A stretch of DNA of 64,000 nt from Allorhizobium pseudoryzae (GTDB lineage: Bacteria > Pseudomonadota > Alphaproteobacteria > Rhizobiales > Rhizobiaceae), in contig NZ_CP049243.1 in the NCBI RefSeq assembly GCF_011046245.1, forward strand, positions 1 through 64,000. The letters run 5' to 3'. A model generated the notes under the pieces. It searched no databases. It was not told the origin of the DNA and saw nothing but the letters and a program-made list of their open reading frames with translations. Shown here piece after piece: positions 35,885 through 44,479 of the stretch. Position 1 is the stretch's first letter, and each line of letters opens with the position of its first letter. The position numbers and the translations under genes are program-made.

Positions 35885-36961
35885 ATGAGGTTTCGCTTGG
35901 CCCGCGATGATGAAGCCAAAGGCTCCTACACTTATCCCAACACGTCAGAGGATGAGGATTACAAGGATGTTCTGAAGAACAAGCTCAATATCAGGAGCTT
36001 TTCAGAACTGCGCGAAGCCGAGTACGCGATTGCGGACTCAAGGATTACGGAGCTGGCCGAGGGAAAAGGCCCTACCGGTACTCACGACGCAGCGCATCTG
36101 AAGGCTTTGCACGGCTACATCTTTCAAGATATCTATGAATGGGCAGGACATACGCGCAATGAAAGTCCTGTCGTCGATGGGGATCGGGTAGAGCCGGTAG
36201 GCGGGCTTTCGAAGGGCGATACGACTTTCCTCCCCGGCTCGCGCATCGAAATGGGCCTCAACGAGGCGCTGAGGCCTGCTAGAGACGTTCAGGGCCTTAA
36301 AGCCGCTACACCTGAGCAGTTCGCCGAGAAGGCCGCTCACGTCCTATCTGAGTTGAACTATGTTCATGCCTTTCGCGAAGGCAATGGAAGGGCAAACGAA
36401 GCTCTGGTGGTCTCATTGGGCCGCACCTATGGGCATGACATCGATCTGACCGTCATCACTAAGCCTCGCATGATCGAGGCATCCATTGAGACCACGAATG
36501 ATCCGTCCAGTCCTGCGATGAAGCACCTCATCCAGGATGCAATGGATCCTAACCGCCGCGAGGCGATCCGCCGTGCCATGTCCGATCTTGAGCAGGCTGG
36601 CGAGAAACCGTTCGAGCATAATATCCGCACGGCCCGCCCGGGCGAAGTGATCGAAGGCCAGGTTCTCGGCCATGACAATCGCGTAGCGAGCCTCGTGACC
36701 GAAAAGGGGATTGTGGCCGTAGACCGTGCTGATCTCCCCGAGCGGATGCCTCCTGACGACGAGGAAGTTAAGTTCACCGCTCGATCTGATTTCAAGACTC
36801 TGGGTCGGCCGGAACAGGTCCAAGATGCCCATTCGCAGCCAGGTCAGCAAAAGGCCCAAGAGCCTCAGTCGCAGCACATCAATGCCGAGCTTAAGGCTAT
36901 CGAAGCGCAGCAGCTTGCCGATCGCCAGCGAAACCGCGACCAAGACGACAGAGAACGCTGA
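35885..36961 (+). CDS. Fic-domain protein with degenerate motif and Arg-rich tail
   Basis: A 358-residue Fic protein similar in layout to VbhT: the Fic core lies at about 30-220 and an OB-like region at 252-300 (RPGEVIEGQVLGHDN). The catalytic loop is HAFREGNGRANE (161-172), which keeps the His and GNGR but has Ala for Pro and Glu for the last Arg of HPFx(D/E)GNGRxxR. AMP transfer may thus be altered or lost. The last residues (RQRNRD...DDRER) resemble the relaxase tail and a T4SS C-terminal signal. An in-frame ATG at 35849 would be translated through the terminator hairpin and has no Shine-Dalgarno sequence. Confidence 0.75.
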   Translation: MRFRLARDDEAKGSYTYPNTSEDEDYKDVLKNKLNIRSFSELREAEYAIADSRITELAEGKGPTGTHDAAHLKALHGYIFQDIYEWAGHTRNESPVVDGDRVEPVGGLSKGDTTFLPGSRIEMGLNEALRPARDVQGLKAATPEQFAEKAAHVLSELNYVHAFREGNGRANEALVVSLGRTYGHDIDLTVITKPRMIEASIETTNDPSSPAMKHLIQDAMDPNRREAIRRAMSDLEQAGEKPFEHNIRTARPGEVIEGQVLGHDNRVASLVTEKGIVAVDRADLPERMPPDDEEVKFTARSDFKTLGRPEQVQDAHSQPGQQKAQEPQSQHINAELKAIEAQQLADRQRNRDQDDRER

Positions 36962-37182
36962 CCTGCGGCCCTATCGCTGCAGTGAGGGCCTTTGTCGTTG
37001 GCCGGGGTGCCGGAGCTCTGCGCCCTCCCCTGTCCGTTGGATGATTTGACGGACAAACTACGATAGCCCCTTCCCCATTCAACCGCTTGCGCGGTCCTAC
37101 ACTCCGTTGCGGCCCTACGGGTGCATGGGGTCGTTTCGCTATCTTCGGATCTTTGCCGTCAACCAACGAACAGGAGACGGCA

Positions 37183-38052
37183 ATGCAGAGCGTAAAGGAC
37201 ACCTACCAGCGGATCACCGACACCATCATCCAGCAGCTCGAGGCCGGCACCAAGCCCTGGATTCGGCCATGGCGCGGAAATGTTCGCAGGTCGGCTACGC
37301 CGCTGCGTGCCTCCGGCGAAGCCTATCGCGGCATCAACGTGGTCATGCTTTGGCTCTCCGGGCAACTCGCCGGCTACGACGAAAACACATGGGTGACTTA
37401 CCGGCAGGCTCAGGAGCTTGGCGCCCAGGTCCGCAAGGGCGAACAAGGAACCCTCGTCGTCAAGTACGGCACCTTCACGCCGAAGGATCAGGAGGCGGAC
37501 GATCGCGCAGTCCCCTATCTCAAGGGCTACGCTGTCTTCAACGTCGAGCAGATCGATAACCTGCCTGACCGCTTCAAGAGCCCGGCCGATGATGTGCCAA
37601 TGGATGCCGTTCCAGTTCTCGAAAACGTCGAATCCTTCATAGATCGCACTGGCGCGAAGATCACCTACGGCGGCAAGCAGGCTTGTTATCGCCCTGGTCT
37701 CGATGACATTCTGATTCCGGATCGGGGGCGGTTCCTCAGCGAGGTTCACCTTTACAGCACTGTTCTTCATGAAATTTCTCATTGGAGTGGTGCAAAGGCA
37801 CGTTTGGGCCGTGACCTGAGTGGGCGGTTCGGCAGTGAGGCCTACGCCATGGAGGAGCTTGTTGCCGAGATCTCAGCCGCCTTCGTCTGCGCCGATCTTG
37901 GCATCGAGCATGATCCGCGAGACAACACCGCGACTTACGTTGAAAACTGGCTCAAGGTGCTCAAGCAGGATTCACGTGCAGTAATCACTGCCGCCGCAAA
38001 GGCTCAGGCAGTCGCTGACTATCTGCGACAGTTCAGCTCTTCTAAAAGGTAG
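37183..38052 (+). CDS. ArdC-type antirestriction protein
   Basis: A 289-residue protein with an N-terminal ssDNA-binding domain (about 5-120) and a C-terminal zincin-like metallopeptidase domain with HEISHWSG near residue 195. It matches ArdC, which protects plasmid DNA entering a restricting host. The start at 37183 follows ACAGGAGACGG and drops a 32-codon upstream extension. It lies in the predicted leading region, on the strand for which the incoming T-strand is the template. Confidence 0.82.
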   Translation: MQSVKDTYQRITDTIIQQLEAGTKPWIRPWRGNVRRSATPLRASGEAYRGINVVMLWLSGQLAGYDENTWVTYRQAQELGAQVRKGEQGTLVVKYGTFTPKDQEADDRAVPYLKGYAVFNVEQIDNLPDRFKSPADDVPMDAVPVLENVESFIDRTGAKITYGGKQACYRPGLDDILIPDRGRFLSEVHLYSTVLHEISHWSGAKARLGRDLSGRFGSEAYAMEELVAEISAAFVCADLGIEHDPRDNTATYVENWLKVLKQDSRAVITAAAKAQAVADYLRQFSSSKR

Positions 38053-38095
38053 GGGGCCTGGGATAACTGTCGGGCCTCATGCGCATCGACCCAAA

Positions 38096-38113
38096 ACTTT
38101 ACAACTGTAAAGT
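38096..38113. promoter_or_regulatory. 18-bp perfect palindrome upstream of repA
   Basis: ACTTTACA and TGTAAAGT are exact inverted repeats around AC. A further half site, GTAAAGT, lies near 38207. It sits about 120 bp before repA and is a candidate operator for RepA autoregulation or another repressor. Confidence 0.4.
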
Positions 38114-38129
38114 CGGGCATCCTTGATGC

Positions 38130-38146
38130 GTTAACTTCTTGTTAAC
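38130..38146. promoter_or_regulatory. Candidate parS-like palindrome upstream of repA
   Basis: GTTAAC, TTCTT, GTTAAC forms a 17-bp palindrome. Known RepB sites are palindromes that start GTT and end AAC, and this one shares those ends but has an odd-length centre. It is a candidate partition site or operator. Confidence 0.4.
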
Positions 38147-38232
38147 GAAAAACGCCTTGAAGAATCGGAGTCAGTCTGGCATCCCTGACGGAAATGATCC
38201 CGTAAAGTGGTCAGAACCGTCAAGAGGATTGA

Positions 38233-39447
38233 ATGTTGCAGCCAGCTTCTCAGAGCGTCAGAGACACTGCGTCGAAGATCGGGGTCTACACCTCGAAACT
38301 CTCTGCGGAGCTGAACGATATGCGTGAGGCTGTTTATCCACCCTCTGCGCAGAAAACATTTGGTCGGACATTCTCAACCCTTGACCTAGTGAGGCTACTC
38401 AAGGTTCCGGAAAGTACTCTTCGCCAGTTGACGCTGGAAGGGAAGGGGCCTTTGCCCGAGCGTGCAGAAAACAATAGGCGAACCTACACGATAGAACAGG
38501 TCAAGGAACTGAGGGCATTCCTGGCCGAACTTCGTCCGGACGAAGCTGGCGAGCTGCTTCCGCATCGTCGCAAAGGGGAAAAGCTTCAGGTAATTGCTAC
38601 GGCGAATTTTAAAGGTGGTAGTTCCAAGACAACCACTTCTATCCATCTCGCACATTTTCTAGGGCTTCAGGGTTATCGGGTCCTGTGTCTGGATCTTGAT
38701 CCGCAAGCGTCGATGACTGCGCTATTTGGTATTCAGCCCGAGTTCGATCTCGGCGAGAATCAAACAGCCTATGCAGCCATTCGATATGACAATGAGAGGC
38801 GGCCGCTCGCTGAAGTGATCCGGCCAACCTATTTCCCGGGTGTCGATCTAGTTCCTGGCAATCTGGAGCTCATGGACTTTGAGTTTGATACCCCGTCCTA
38901 TCTGACCTCGAAAACCAGAGATGACTTGGGTTTGTTTTTCGAGCGGTTAAGCAGTGCCCTGGCCCGCGTCGATGATCGATACGATATCGTTATCATCGAC
39001 ACCCCACCGTCCCTTGGATACTCGACGCTCGCCGCGCTTTACGCAGCCACGTCCTTAATCATTACTGTTCATCCGGCGATGCTCGACGTTGCATCGTGCA
39101 ATCAGTTCCTGATCATGATCTCCGATCTATCGGAGGTGCTGGGGCAGTTTGGTGCTAAGTTTGAACATGACTTTTTCCGTTTCCTGCTCACTCGCGTGAA
39201 CCCGAATGACGGGCCGCAGAAGTACATGTCTGGGGTCATGCGCCGATTGTTTGGTGATGATGTACTCGTAGCGGAGGCCCTCGAATCGACGGCCATCGCC
39301 GGTGCAGCGGTAGCGAAGAAGACCCTATACGAGCTTGAGTCGGGTGAGGTCGGTCGTGAAGCGTTGAAGCGCGCAATTGAGAGTGCTGACCGAGTTAACT
39401 CCGAGATCCTCGACCTCGTTCATAAAGTTTGGGGACGTAGCACATGA
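38233..39447 (+). CDS. repA: RepA partition ATPase
   Basis: ParA-type ATPase of 404 aa for repABC plasmids. It partitions the plasmid and represses the operon. An N-terminal winged-helix region (about 45-115) is followed by the deviant Walker A FKGGSSKTTT near residue 125 and the LDLDPQAS and IIDTPPSLG motifs. The length is typical. It overlaps repB by 4 bp. Confidence 0.95.
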   Translation: MLQPASQSVRDTASKIGVYTSKLSAELNDMREAVYPPSAQKTFGRTFSTLDLVRLLKVPESTLRQLTLEGKGPLPERAENNRRTYTIEQVKELRAFLAELRPDEAGELLPHRRKGEKLQVIATANFKGGSSKTTTSIHLAHFLGLQGYRVLCLDLDPQASMTALFGIQPEFDLGENQTAYAAIRYDNERRPLAEVIRPTYFPGVDLVPGNLELMDFEFDTPSYLTSKTRDDLGLFFERLSSALARVDDRYDIVIIDTPPSLGYSTLAALYAATSLIITVHPAMLDVASCNQFLIMISDLSEVLGQFGAKFEHDFFRFLLTRVNPNDGPQKYMSGVMRRLFGDDVLVAEALESTAIAGAAVAKKTLYELESGEVGREALKRAIESADRVNSEILDLVHKVWGRST

Positions 39448-40457
39448 AGAAAAGCATCCTTCAGCGAATGGCGGCCGCCGAAAGCCGGACAGAATCTCCT
39501 GTGGTGTCGGACGCGTCCGACAAGCCCTCGCTGGCGCGGCGGCACTCTTCACCTGTCATTTCCAATGTGGGTCGAGCACTGACACAGCTCACAGAAGATA
39601 GTGTCATTTCACTCGATCCTGACCGTATCGACCGCTCCCCCTATAGAGATCGCTTTGGCAACGACGAAGATGCGGCCAAAGAGCTCGAGGCGCTTAAGGT
39701 TTCCATCGCAAGCGAAGGCCAAAAAATTCCGGTTCTCGTTCGGCCGCATCCGACGAAACCGGATCATTACCAGCTTGCCTACGGTTACCGTCGATGGGCG
39801 GCGATCAAGGCCATAATGGCAGAAGCGGATCGCCCGGAGACCATAAAGATTCGAGCGTATGTTCGAGAGCTTTCCGATCGGCAATTGATTGAAGAGCAAT
39901 CGCTTGAGAATGGTGTTCGGGAAAACTTGACCTGGATCGAGCAGGCAATGTGGGCAGTACAGCTCAAAAGTGCTGGCCTTTCCCATCGCGCCATGTGCCC
40001 AATCTTGGGAGCTTCAGAAGCGGCAATATCGCATCTGTTTCGAGTGACGGAGGCGGTTCCCGAAGACATCATTCTTGCGATCGGCAGAGCAAAAGGAGTT
40101 GGTCGACCGAAATGGACCGCATTTGCCGAGTTGCTGAAAGATCCGAGCAGCGCAGCACGTGTTCGCAAGATAATCAACACGGTCGAGTTTCGAGGCGCTG
40201 ACAGCTCCAGCCGTATTGCCCAAGCGATACGAGCTGCAAATGCTGCAGCAGACAAAGTGACTGCGGAACCAACTGAAGAGATTGTTGACTTCGCCGTGGG
40301 TGACCGAGTTTTTGGCCGCATGAAGAGTAATTCGGCTGGAACTACGGTCTCAATCCCGAAGCAGGAACGCGCTTTCGCGCGCTGGCTGGCGGACCGAATG
40401 CCTGATCTTCTAAACGAATACAACAATCATTCCGATCCAACTCACCAAGAGGTGTGA
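39444..40457 (+). CDS. repB: RepB partition DNA-binding protein
   Basis: ParB-type protein of 337 aa. The ParB/Srx N-terminal domain (about 60-150) has RPHPTKPDHYQLAYGYRRW and IEEQSLENGVRENLTWIEQA split by a short gap, followed by a helix-turn-helix (about 165-190, SHRAMCPILGASEAAISHLF). It binds parS sites and works with RepA. Confidence 0.95.
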   Translation: MKKSILQRMAAAESRTESPVVSDASDKPSLARRHSSPVISNVGRALTQLTEDSVISLDPDRIDRSPYRDRFGNDEDAAKELEALKVSIASEGQKIPVLVRPHPTKPDHYQLAYGYRRWAAIKAIMAEADRPETIKIRAYVRELSDRQLIEEQSLENGVRENLTWIEQAMWAVQLKSAGLSHRAMCPILGASEAAISHLFRVTEAVPEDIILAIGRAKGVGRPKWTAFAELLKDPSSAARVRKIINTVEFRGADSSSRIAQAIRAANAAADKVTAEPTEEIVDFAVGDRVFGRMKSNSAGTTVSIPKQERAFARWLADRMPDLLNEYNNHSDPTHQEV

Positions 40458-40502
40458 TCGAGACACTCGTTAATTGGTCAAGAGGAGAGACCGCGACAAA
40501 AG

Positions 40503-40555
40503 AAAAAGGCCCCCAAAACGTTTCCGTCATGGAAGCCTCTCTCAATTCCTAGCAA
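40503..40555 (-). ncRNA. IncA-type antisense RNA between repB and repC
   Basis: A promoter-like pair on the minus strand (TTGACT at 40584-40589, GATTCT at 40561-40566, 17-bp spacer) would start a short RNA near 40555. A hairpin formed by AGGC...GCCT (with GAGGCTTCC and GGGGGCC around it) is followed by TTTTTCTTTT and should end it near 40503. This position and size match the countertranscribed RNA that limits repC expression in repABC plasmids. Confidence 0.7.
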
Positions 40556-40648
40556 GATCGAGAATCGCATTTCCATGAATCTCAGTCAAGAGTCTTTGGC
40601 ATCGTTTTGGTGAGCGGATTTCTTTTGCCTGAAGAAAGGTGAAGGAAT

Positions 40649-41887
40649 ATGCAGACGGGAAATGTGACGACGCCCTTTGGGCGGCGGCCGGCTGTGCTTG
40701 CTCTTGTAAAGAGGCAGCTCCAGACGTCCGAGACGAAACCAAACCGCCCGGTCGAAAAATGGAAGGTGTTTCGCGACGCCTGTGAGGCCCGTGAACGCCT
40801 CGGCCTCCAGGACAGGGCGCTGACTGTGCTGGACGCATTGCTGACGTTTTATCCGGAAAGCGAGCTCAACTGCGATAGCGGATTGGTGGTCTTCCCTTCG
40901 AACGCCCAGCTTTCTGTCAGAGCGCACGGCATCACTGGAACGACCTTGCGGCGCCATTTGGCTGCCCTGGTCGAAGCCGGGCTCATCCAGCGCAAGGATA
41001 GTCCGAACGGCAAGCGCTACGCTCACCGGGACAAGGGTGGCGATATCGAGCAAGCCTTTGGGTTCGATCTTTCTCCACTTTTGGCTCGCGCTGCGGAACT
41101 TGCAGCACTGGCACAGGAAGTCGCTGCCGAACGCCTGCAGTTCAGACGAGCCAAAGAGGCGCTGACTATCTGCCGGCGTGATGTACGCAAGCTAATTTCC
41201 GCCGCGATGGAGGAGGGGGCTGACGGCGACTGGGAAGCCATCGAAGACATGTATGTCGGCATTGTCAGCCGACTTCCCCGCAATCCTGATCGTCGCCAGG
41301 TGGAGGCAATCCTCGACGAGATGCAGCTTTTGCGCACCGAAATCCTCAACCTTCTGGAAAATCAGTTAGATTCTCAAAATATGGACGGCAATGCTGTTCA
41401 AAATGGCCGCCACATACAGAATTCAAAACCCGAATCCATCTATGAACTTGAACCTAGCTCTGGAAAAGAGCAGGGCGGAGCCGTCGAGCTGGAAGTAGCA
41501 CCCAAAGCGGTTGCTCAGCCGTTGGCAAAGCCGGAACAGATGAAGGCGTTCCCGCTGTCGATGGTCCTGAAAGCCTGCCCGCAGATTTCGGACTACGGGC
41601 CCGGCGGCACGATCTCCCATTGGCGCGAGCTGATGGGCGCCGCGGTGGTGGTACGATCAATGCTTGGTGTTAGCCCGTCGGCTTACCAGGAGGCTTGCGA
41701 GGTGATGGGGCCGGAGAACGCGGCGGTTGCCATGGCTGCAATCTTGGAGAGGGCAGGGCATATCAATTCGGCAGGTGGATATCTCCGCGATCTCACGCGC
41801 CGGGCGAGGGGAGGGGAGTTCGGACTGGGACCGATGCTGATGTCGCTGATGCGTGCAAATGCGAACAGCGATCGGAAAACGGGGTGA
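40649..41887 (+). CDS. repC: RepC replication initiator
   Basis: A 412-residue initiator protein. It begins MQTGNVTTPFGRRP and carries the family region AQLSVRAHGITGTTLRRHLAALVEAGLI near 90-118 (a winged helix). The C-terminal domain runs from about 290. In repABC plasmids the origin lies within repC, and an AT-rich stretch at about 41355-41450 fits this. Translation should be limited by the antisense RNA upstream. Confidence 0.95.
   Translation: MQTGNVTTPFGRRPAVLALVKRQLQTSETKPNRPVEKWKVFRDACEARERLGLQDRALTVLDALLTFYPESELNCDSGLVVFPSNAQLSVRAHGITGTTLRRHLAALVEAGLIQRKDSPNGKRYAHRDKGGDIEQAFGFDLSPLLARAAELAALAQEVAAERLQFRRAKEALTICRRDVRKLISAAMEEGADGDWEAIEDMYVGIVSRLPRNPDRRQVEAILDEMQLLRTEILNLLENQLDSQNMDGNAVQNGRHIQNSKPESIYELEPSSGKEQGGAVELEVAPKAVAQPLAKPEQMKAFPLSMVLKACPQISDYGPGGTISHWRELMGAAVVVRSMLGVSPSAYQEACEVMGPENAAVAMAAILERAGHINSAGGYLRDLTRRARGGEFGLGPMLMSLMRANANSDRKTG
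41355..41450. other. Candidate oriV (AT-rich segment inside repC)
   Basis: This part of repC is clearly richer in A and T than its surroundings (for example ATTCTCAAAATATGG and ATTCAAAACCC). Replication origins of repABC plasmids are known to lie inside repC. The exact limits are a guess from composition. Confidence 0.4.
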
Positions 41888-41936
41888 GGGGCGACGCGTT
41901 CCTAAATGGCCATCACTTGACGGCCCTTTCCGTTCT

Positions 41937-42575
41937 TCAATCGTCTGTCGGGGTATCGACCTTGGATGATTTTCGACCTGGTGGCCGGCCAGGGGGACGG
42001 CCTTTCCTGCTGACTCTCGCCGCTTTTCTAGTCAGTCGTTGGCGTTCGGCCTCAGCTTTTGCTTCGGCCTCCGCTTCCGCTTTTTGCCGAGCTTCAAGAA
42101 CATCCTTAGGCGTCAGTTGGCCAACTATACCGATCAAACTGCGTATGGTGTCATGCGGGAGGTCATGAATGAGTCTGAAGAGTTCAACCCGATCATCGGC
42201 CTCTTCAGAATTTTTACCGTAGAGATGAGGTGCTGCGGCATGAATCATCTGCATCGGCAGGAACCCAAGGAGCTCAGAAAGGTGAATCATTCGAGAGACG
42301 GTCAGTCGCGAAATGTTCAGTTCGTAGCGGCTGTAGACCACTCGAGCGAGACCAGCCAGGGTCGCAAAATCACTCTGGGTCAGACCAGTTTTCGCGCGTT
42401 CATCGAGTAGGAATGCGGAAAGTTTTGCGTCGATCTCGCCGAAGCTGACTATGCCGTCGAATCCCTCCTTGCGGTACAAGGGTCTCTGGAAATCTGGATC
42501 TGTAGTCTCAACCAGTTCCCTTGATTTGATATAGTCGGATAGATTCCGCACAGTCAGTATTCCCTCAGTCCCCAA
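41937..42575 (-). CDS. XRE regulator with coiled coil and AT-hook tail
   Basis: A 212-residue protein. An N-terminal segment ending in RPLYRKEGFDG is followed by a Cro/C1 helix-turn-helix at about 60-110 (LTQSDFATLAGLARVVYSRYE), a helical region, an Ala/Glu-rich coiled coil (160-185) and an AT-hook-like tail (RKGRPPGRPPGRK, about 190-203). The first half is arranged as in the regulator at 20966-21529. It is convergent with repC. A role in copy control or transfer control is possible but not shown. Confidence 0.7.
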   Translation of the reverse strand: MGTEGILTVRNLSDYIKSRELVETTDPDFQRPLYRKEGFDGIVSFGEIDAKLSAFLLDERAKTGLTQSDFATLAGLARVVYSRYELNISRLTVSRMIHLSELLGFLPMQMIHAAAPHLYGKNSEEADDRVELFRLIHDLPHDTIRSLIGIVGQLTPKDVLEARQKAEAEAEAKAEAERQRLTRKAARVSRKGRPPGRPPGRKSSKVDTPTDD

Positions 42576-42734
42576 ATCCGCCTGTGGCAGATATCACGCA
42601 CCATAACGTGCCATTAAGGCACTGTCATCCTGCGCGCCAGTTACAAAGCCCTAACAAAAGTGGGGGGAATGAATGCCAGGATGCTGATCTCCTCGATATC
42701 GAAATCTGCAACTCAGGGCGCATTGTCCATCACC

Positions 42735-43157
42735 TCAAGATCCAGCGGGAGTATTCCTGTTCACGGCTTTCGCAGCGATCAGGTTCCAGCTGTGGGCGCT
42801 GGATTGAAAAACGCCCTCGACCGTTCTTTCTTCGGAGATCCAGCTCAGCTTCACGCGCATTTCGCATGCCAATGAAAGCTGGTCGATGCTGAAGCACCTT
42901 GTGATCAAAATCTCAGACTTCGGCCCAAATGTCTCAAAGTCCCACATCGCAAACCGGAACAGCTCTCGTTTCGCGTGTTCGTTGGTTGGCCAATCAGCTT
43001 GTTTGACCGGCTCGGCTGGAGAAGAACCAATAACAGGCATAGTCCTCTTTATGGACTGAATGTCGATCCCTGCCTTCTCCGCTGCTTCAGGGTTGATCAA
43101 GAAGCCAAGGGTGGTGCCCACGGCCACCCCGGCCAGAAATCGAAGGTCGAGGATCAA
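42735..43157 (-). CDS. Hypothetical protein, third gene of the virC-like operon
   Basis: A 140-residue protein with a hydrophobic N-terminus (FLAGVAVGTTLGFLI), so probably anchored in the membrane or exported, followed by a soluble alpha/beta part with several Trp. It overlaps the RHH gene by 4 bp, forming a ParA-RHH-hypothetical operon. No family is recognised. Confidence 0.5.
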   Translation of the reverse strand: MILDLRFLAGVAVGTTLGFLINPEAAEKAGIDIQSIKRTMPVIGSSPAEPVKQADWPTNEHAKRELFRFAMWDFETFGPKSEILITRCFSIDQLSLACEMRVKLSWISEERTVEGVFQSSAHSWNLIAAKAVNRNTPAGS

Positions 43158-43600
43158 TAACCATTATCCTTCAGGAACTGGTCGATTGCGGCCTTGACGA
43201 TCACAGTCATTTTTAAGTCGTTTTCAGAGGCTGCGCGCTCCAAGCGTTTCTTGGTGTCGTAATCAAGAGGGCAATTGACGAAGTGCTTGCTCTCGCGCGC
43301 CTTGTTCTGCTTGAGCTCCTGCAGTCGTAATCTGGACGCCTCACGCTCCAACGACTTGTTCGTCGCTCTCTCCCGGCGAGCCTGTGGTGAGGGCAAAATC
43401 AAACTTGATCTTGGGGGCACCTGAACGGCTGGTACCTGAGCGGGAGCTTCTTCGAGAGCGACCTCGTCCGGTTGATGGCTGGCGACCGCGTTTTCTGCTT
43501 CGTTGTCTATAGCCGGCTGCGACATTGGATTGGGCGGATTTCCCCGGGACCGTCGCGGTGCAACGGGAAAATCAGATATGCTGGAAGTCCCTTTAGCCAT
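43154..43600 (-). CDS. RHH DNA-binding protein (VirC2-like)
   Basis: A 148-residue protein starting MAKGTSSISDFPVA. The start is chosen for its AGAGGTCG Shine-Dalgarno region and 1-nt gap after the parA stop; an open extension to 43639 is less likely. The first 90 residues are Pro-rich and disordered. The C-terminus (HFVNCPLDYDTKKRLERAASENDLKM...) looks like a ribbon-helix-helix domain. Next to a VirC1-like ATPase, this is the arrangement of VirC2, an overdrive-binding relaxosome factor (inference). Confidence 0.6.
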   Translation of the reverse strand: MAKGTSSISDFPVAPRRSRGNPPNPMSQPAIDNEAENAVASHQPDEVALEEAPAQVPAVQVPPRSSLILPSPQARRERATNKSLEREASRLRLQELKQNKARESKHFVNCPLDYDTKKRLERAASENDLKMTVIVKAAIDQFLKDNGY

Positions 43601-43601
43601 C

Positions 43602-44306
43602 TTACGACCTCTTCTGCTCGTTCGGCAGGAAACGTTCAATTTCTTGCATCAAGGTCATGACCTCGCTCCGGGCCTTTTTGACTGAGTCGCTCAGCTCCAG
43701 CATTTGCAGCGTCCCATATCCAAGTCTGATGTCGCGGTATGGGTTTCGCTCATAAAGCTCGGTGTCGAGGAGGTATGAATCATATCCCTGTTCCTGCAAG
43801 TTTGCGATGAAGGGGCGTATCAGGCGGTAGGCTTCCAGTGAACGTCCCGGGAGAGTAATCCGGGTTCTGAAGTTGAGATGTGGAATGTTTCGCCCGGTAC
43901 GATCGCAGGTGTCAGCCACGTCCATTGCTGCCTGGCCGGCAGCAAGAATCTCGTCTTGGTTTGGCTGGATCGGGGTCATAACGATGTCCGAGCCGGCGAT
44001 GATCGTGTCTCGCAGCACGGTGTCTTGACCGGGCGAGTCGATCAGCACGACGTCAAACCTATGCGTTTCGTTCTCCAGAATATGCTGAAGTGATGCGTTG
44101 GTTACTGCCGTGCGAAGCTCAATGCCGTCTGGCCTGTTGTCTTTCGCCTCGGAACGGGACCACCACTCATTCAGGTTTTGTCGGCCATCGGCATCGACCA
44201 AGAGCACTTGCTTACCATGAAGCGCATATTCTCCAGCGACTAGGATTACGGCGGTTGTCTTGCCCGCTCCACCCTTACCGCTTACCAGCGATATGCAGAT
44301 TGCCAT
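43602..44306 (-). CDS. ParA-family ATPase (VirC1-like)
   Basis: A 234-residue ATPase with Walker A SGKGGAGKTT at residues 9-18, LLVDADGRQNLNEWW and DVVLIDSPGQD. The later segment TLPGRSLEAYRLIRPF and LYERNPYRDI follow the VirC1 pattern more than the plasmid-partition pattern, and RepA already serves partition. It is divergent from mobC-relaxase across the oriT region. A role in recruiting the relaxosome to the T4SS is inferred. Confidence 0.7.
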   Translation of the reverse strand: MAICISLVSGKGGAGKTTAVILVAGEYALHGKQVLLVDADGRQNLNEWWSRSEAKDNRPDGIELRTAVTNASLQHILENETHRFDVVLIDSPGQDTVLRDTIIAGSDIVMTPIQPNQDEILAAGQAAMDVADTCDRTGRNIPHLNFRTRITLPGRSLEAYRLIRPFIANLQEQGYDSYLLDTELYERNPYRDIRLGYGTLQMLELSDSVKKARSEVMTLMQEIERFLPNEQKRS

Positions 44307-44415
44307 TGCACGATCCTCTCAAGACTAATGGTTCCCCCGCCCCCTAGCGATCCGACGTGGGTTCAATCGGCACATCAGTATCGTCGTTAAGATCTTCACA
44401 TCGAAGCAAACCTAA

Positions 44416-44464
44416 CATGTGAACACACGCAGGTTAAGATCTAAACATGCGTGTGAACACACGC
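44416..44464. repeat. Repeated GTGAACACACGC motifs with a palindrome
   Basis: The motif GTGAACACACGC occurs at 44419-44430 and again at 44453-44464. The second copy is part of a perfect palindrome GCGTGTG-AA-CACACGC (44449-44464). These may be binding sites for the RHH or ParA-like proteins encoded 110 bp away, perhaps an overdrive-like element or operator. Confidence 0.5.
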
Positions 44465-44479
44465 TTTAGAACATCTATG

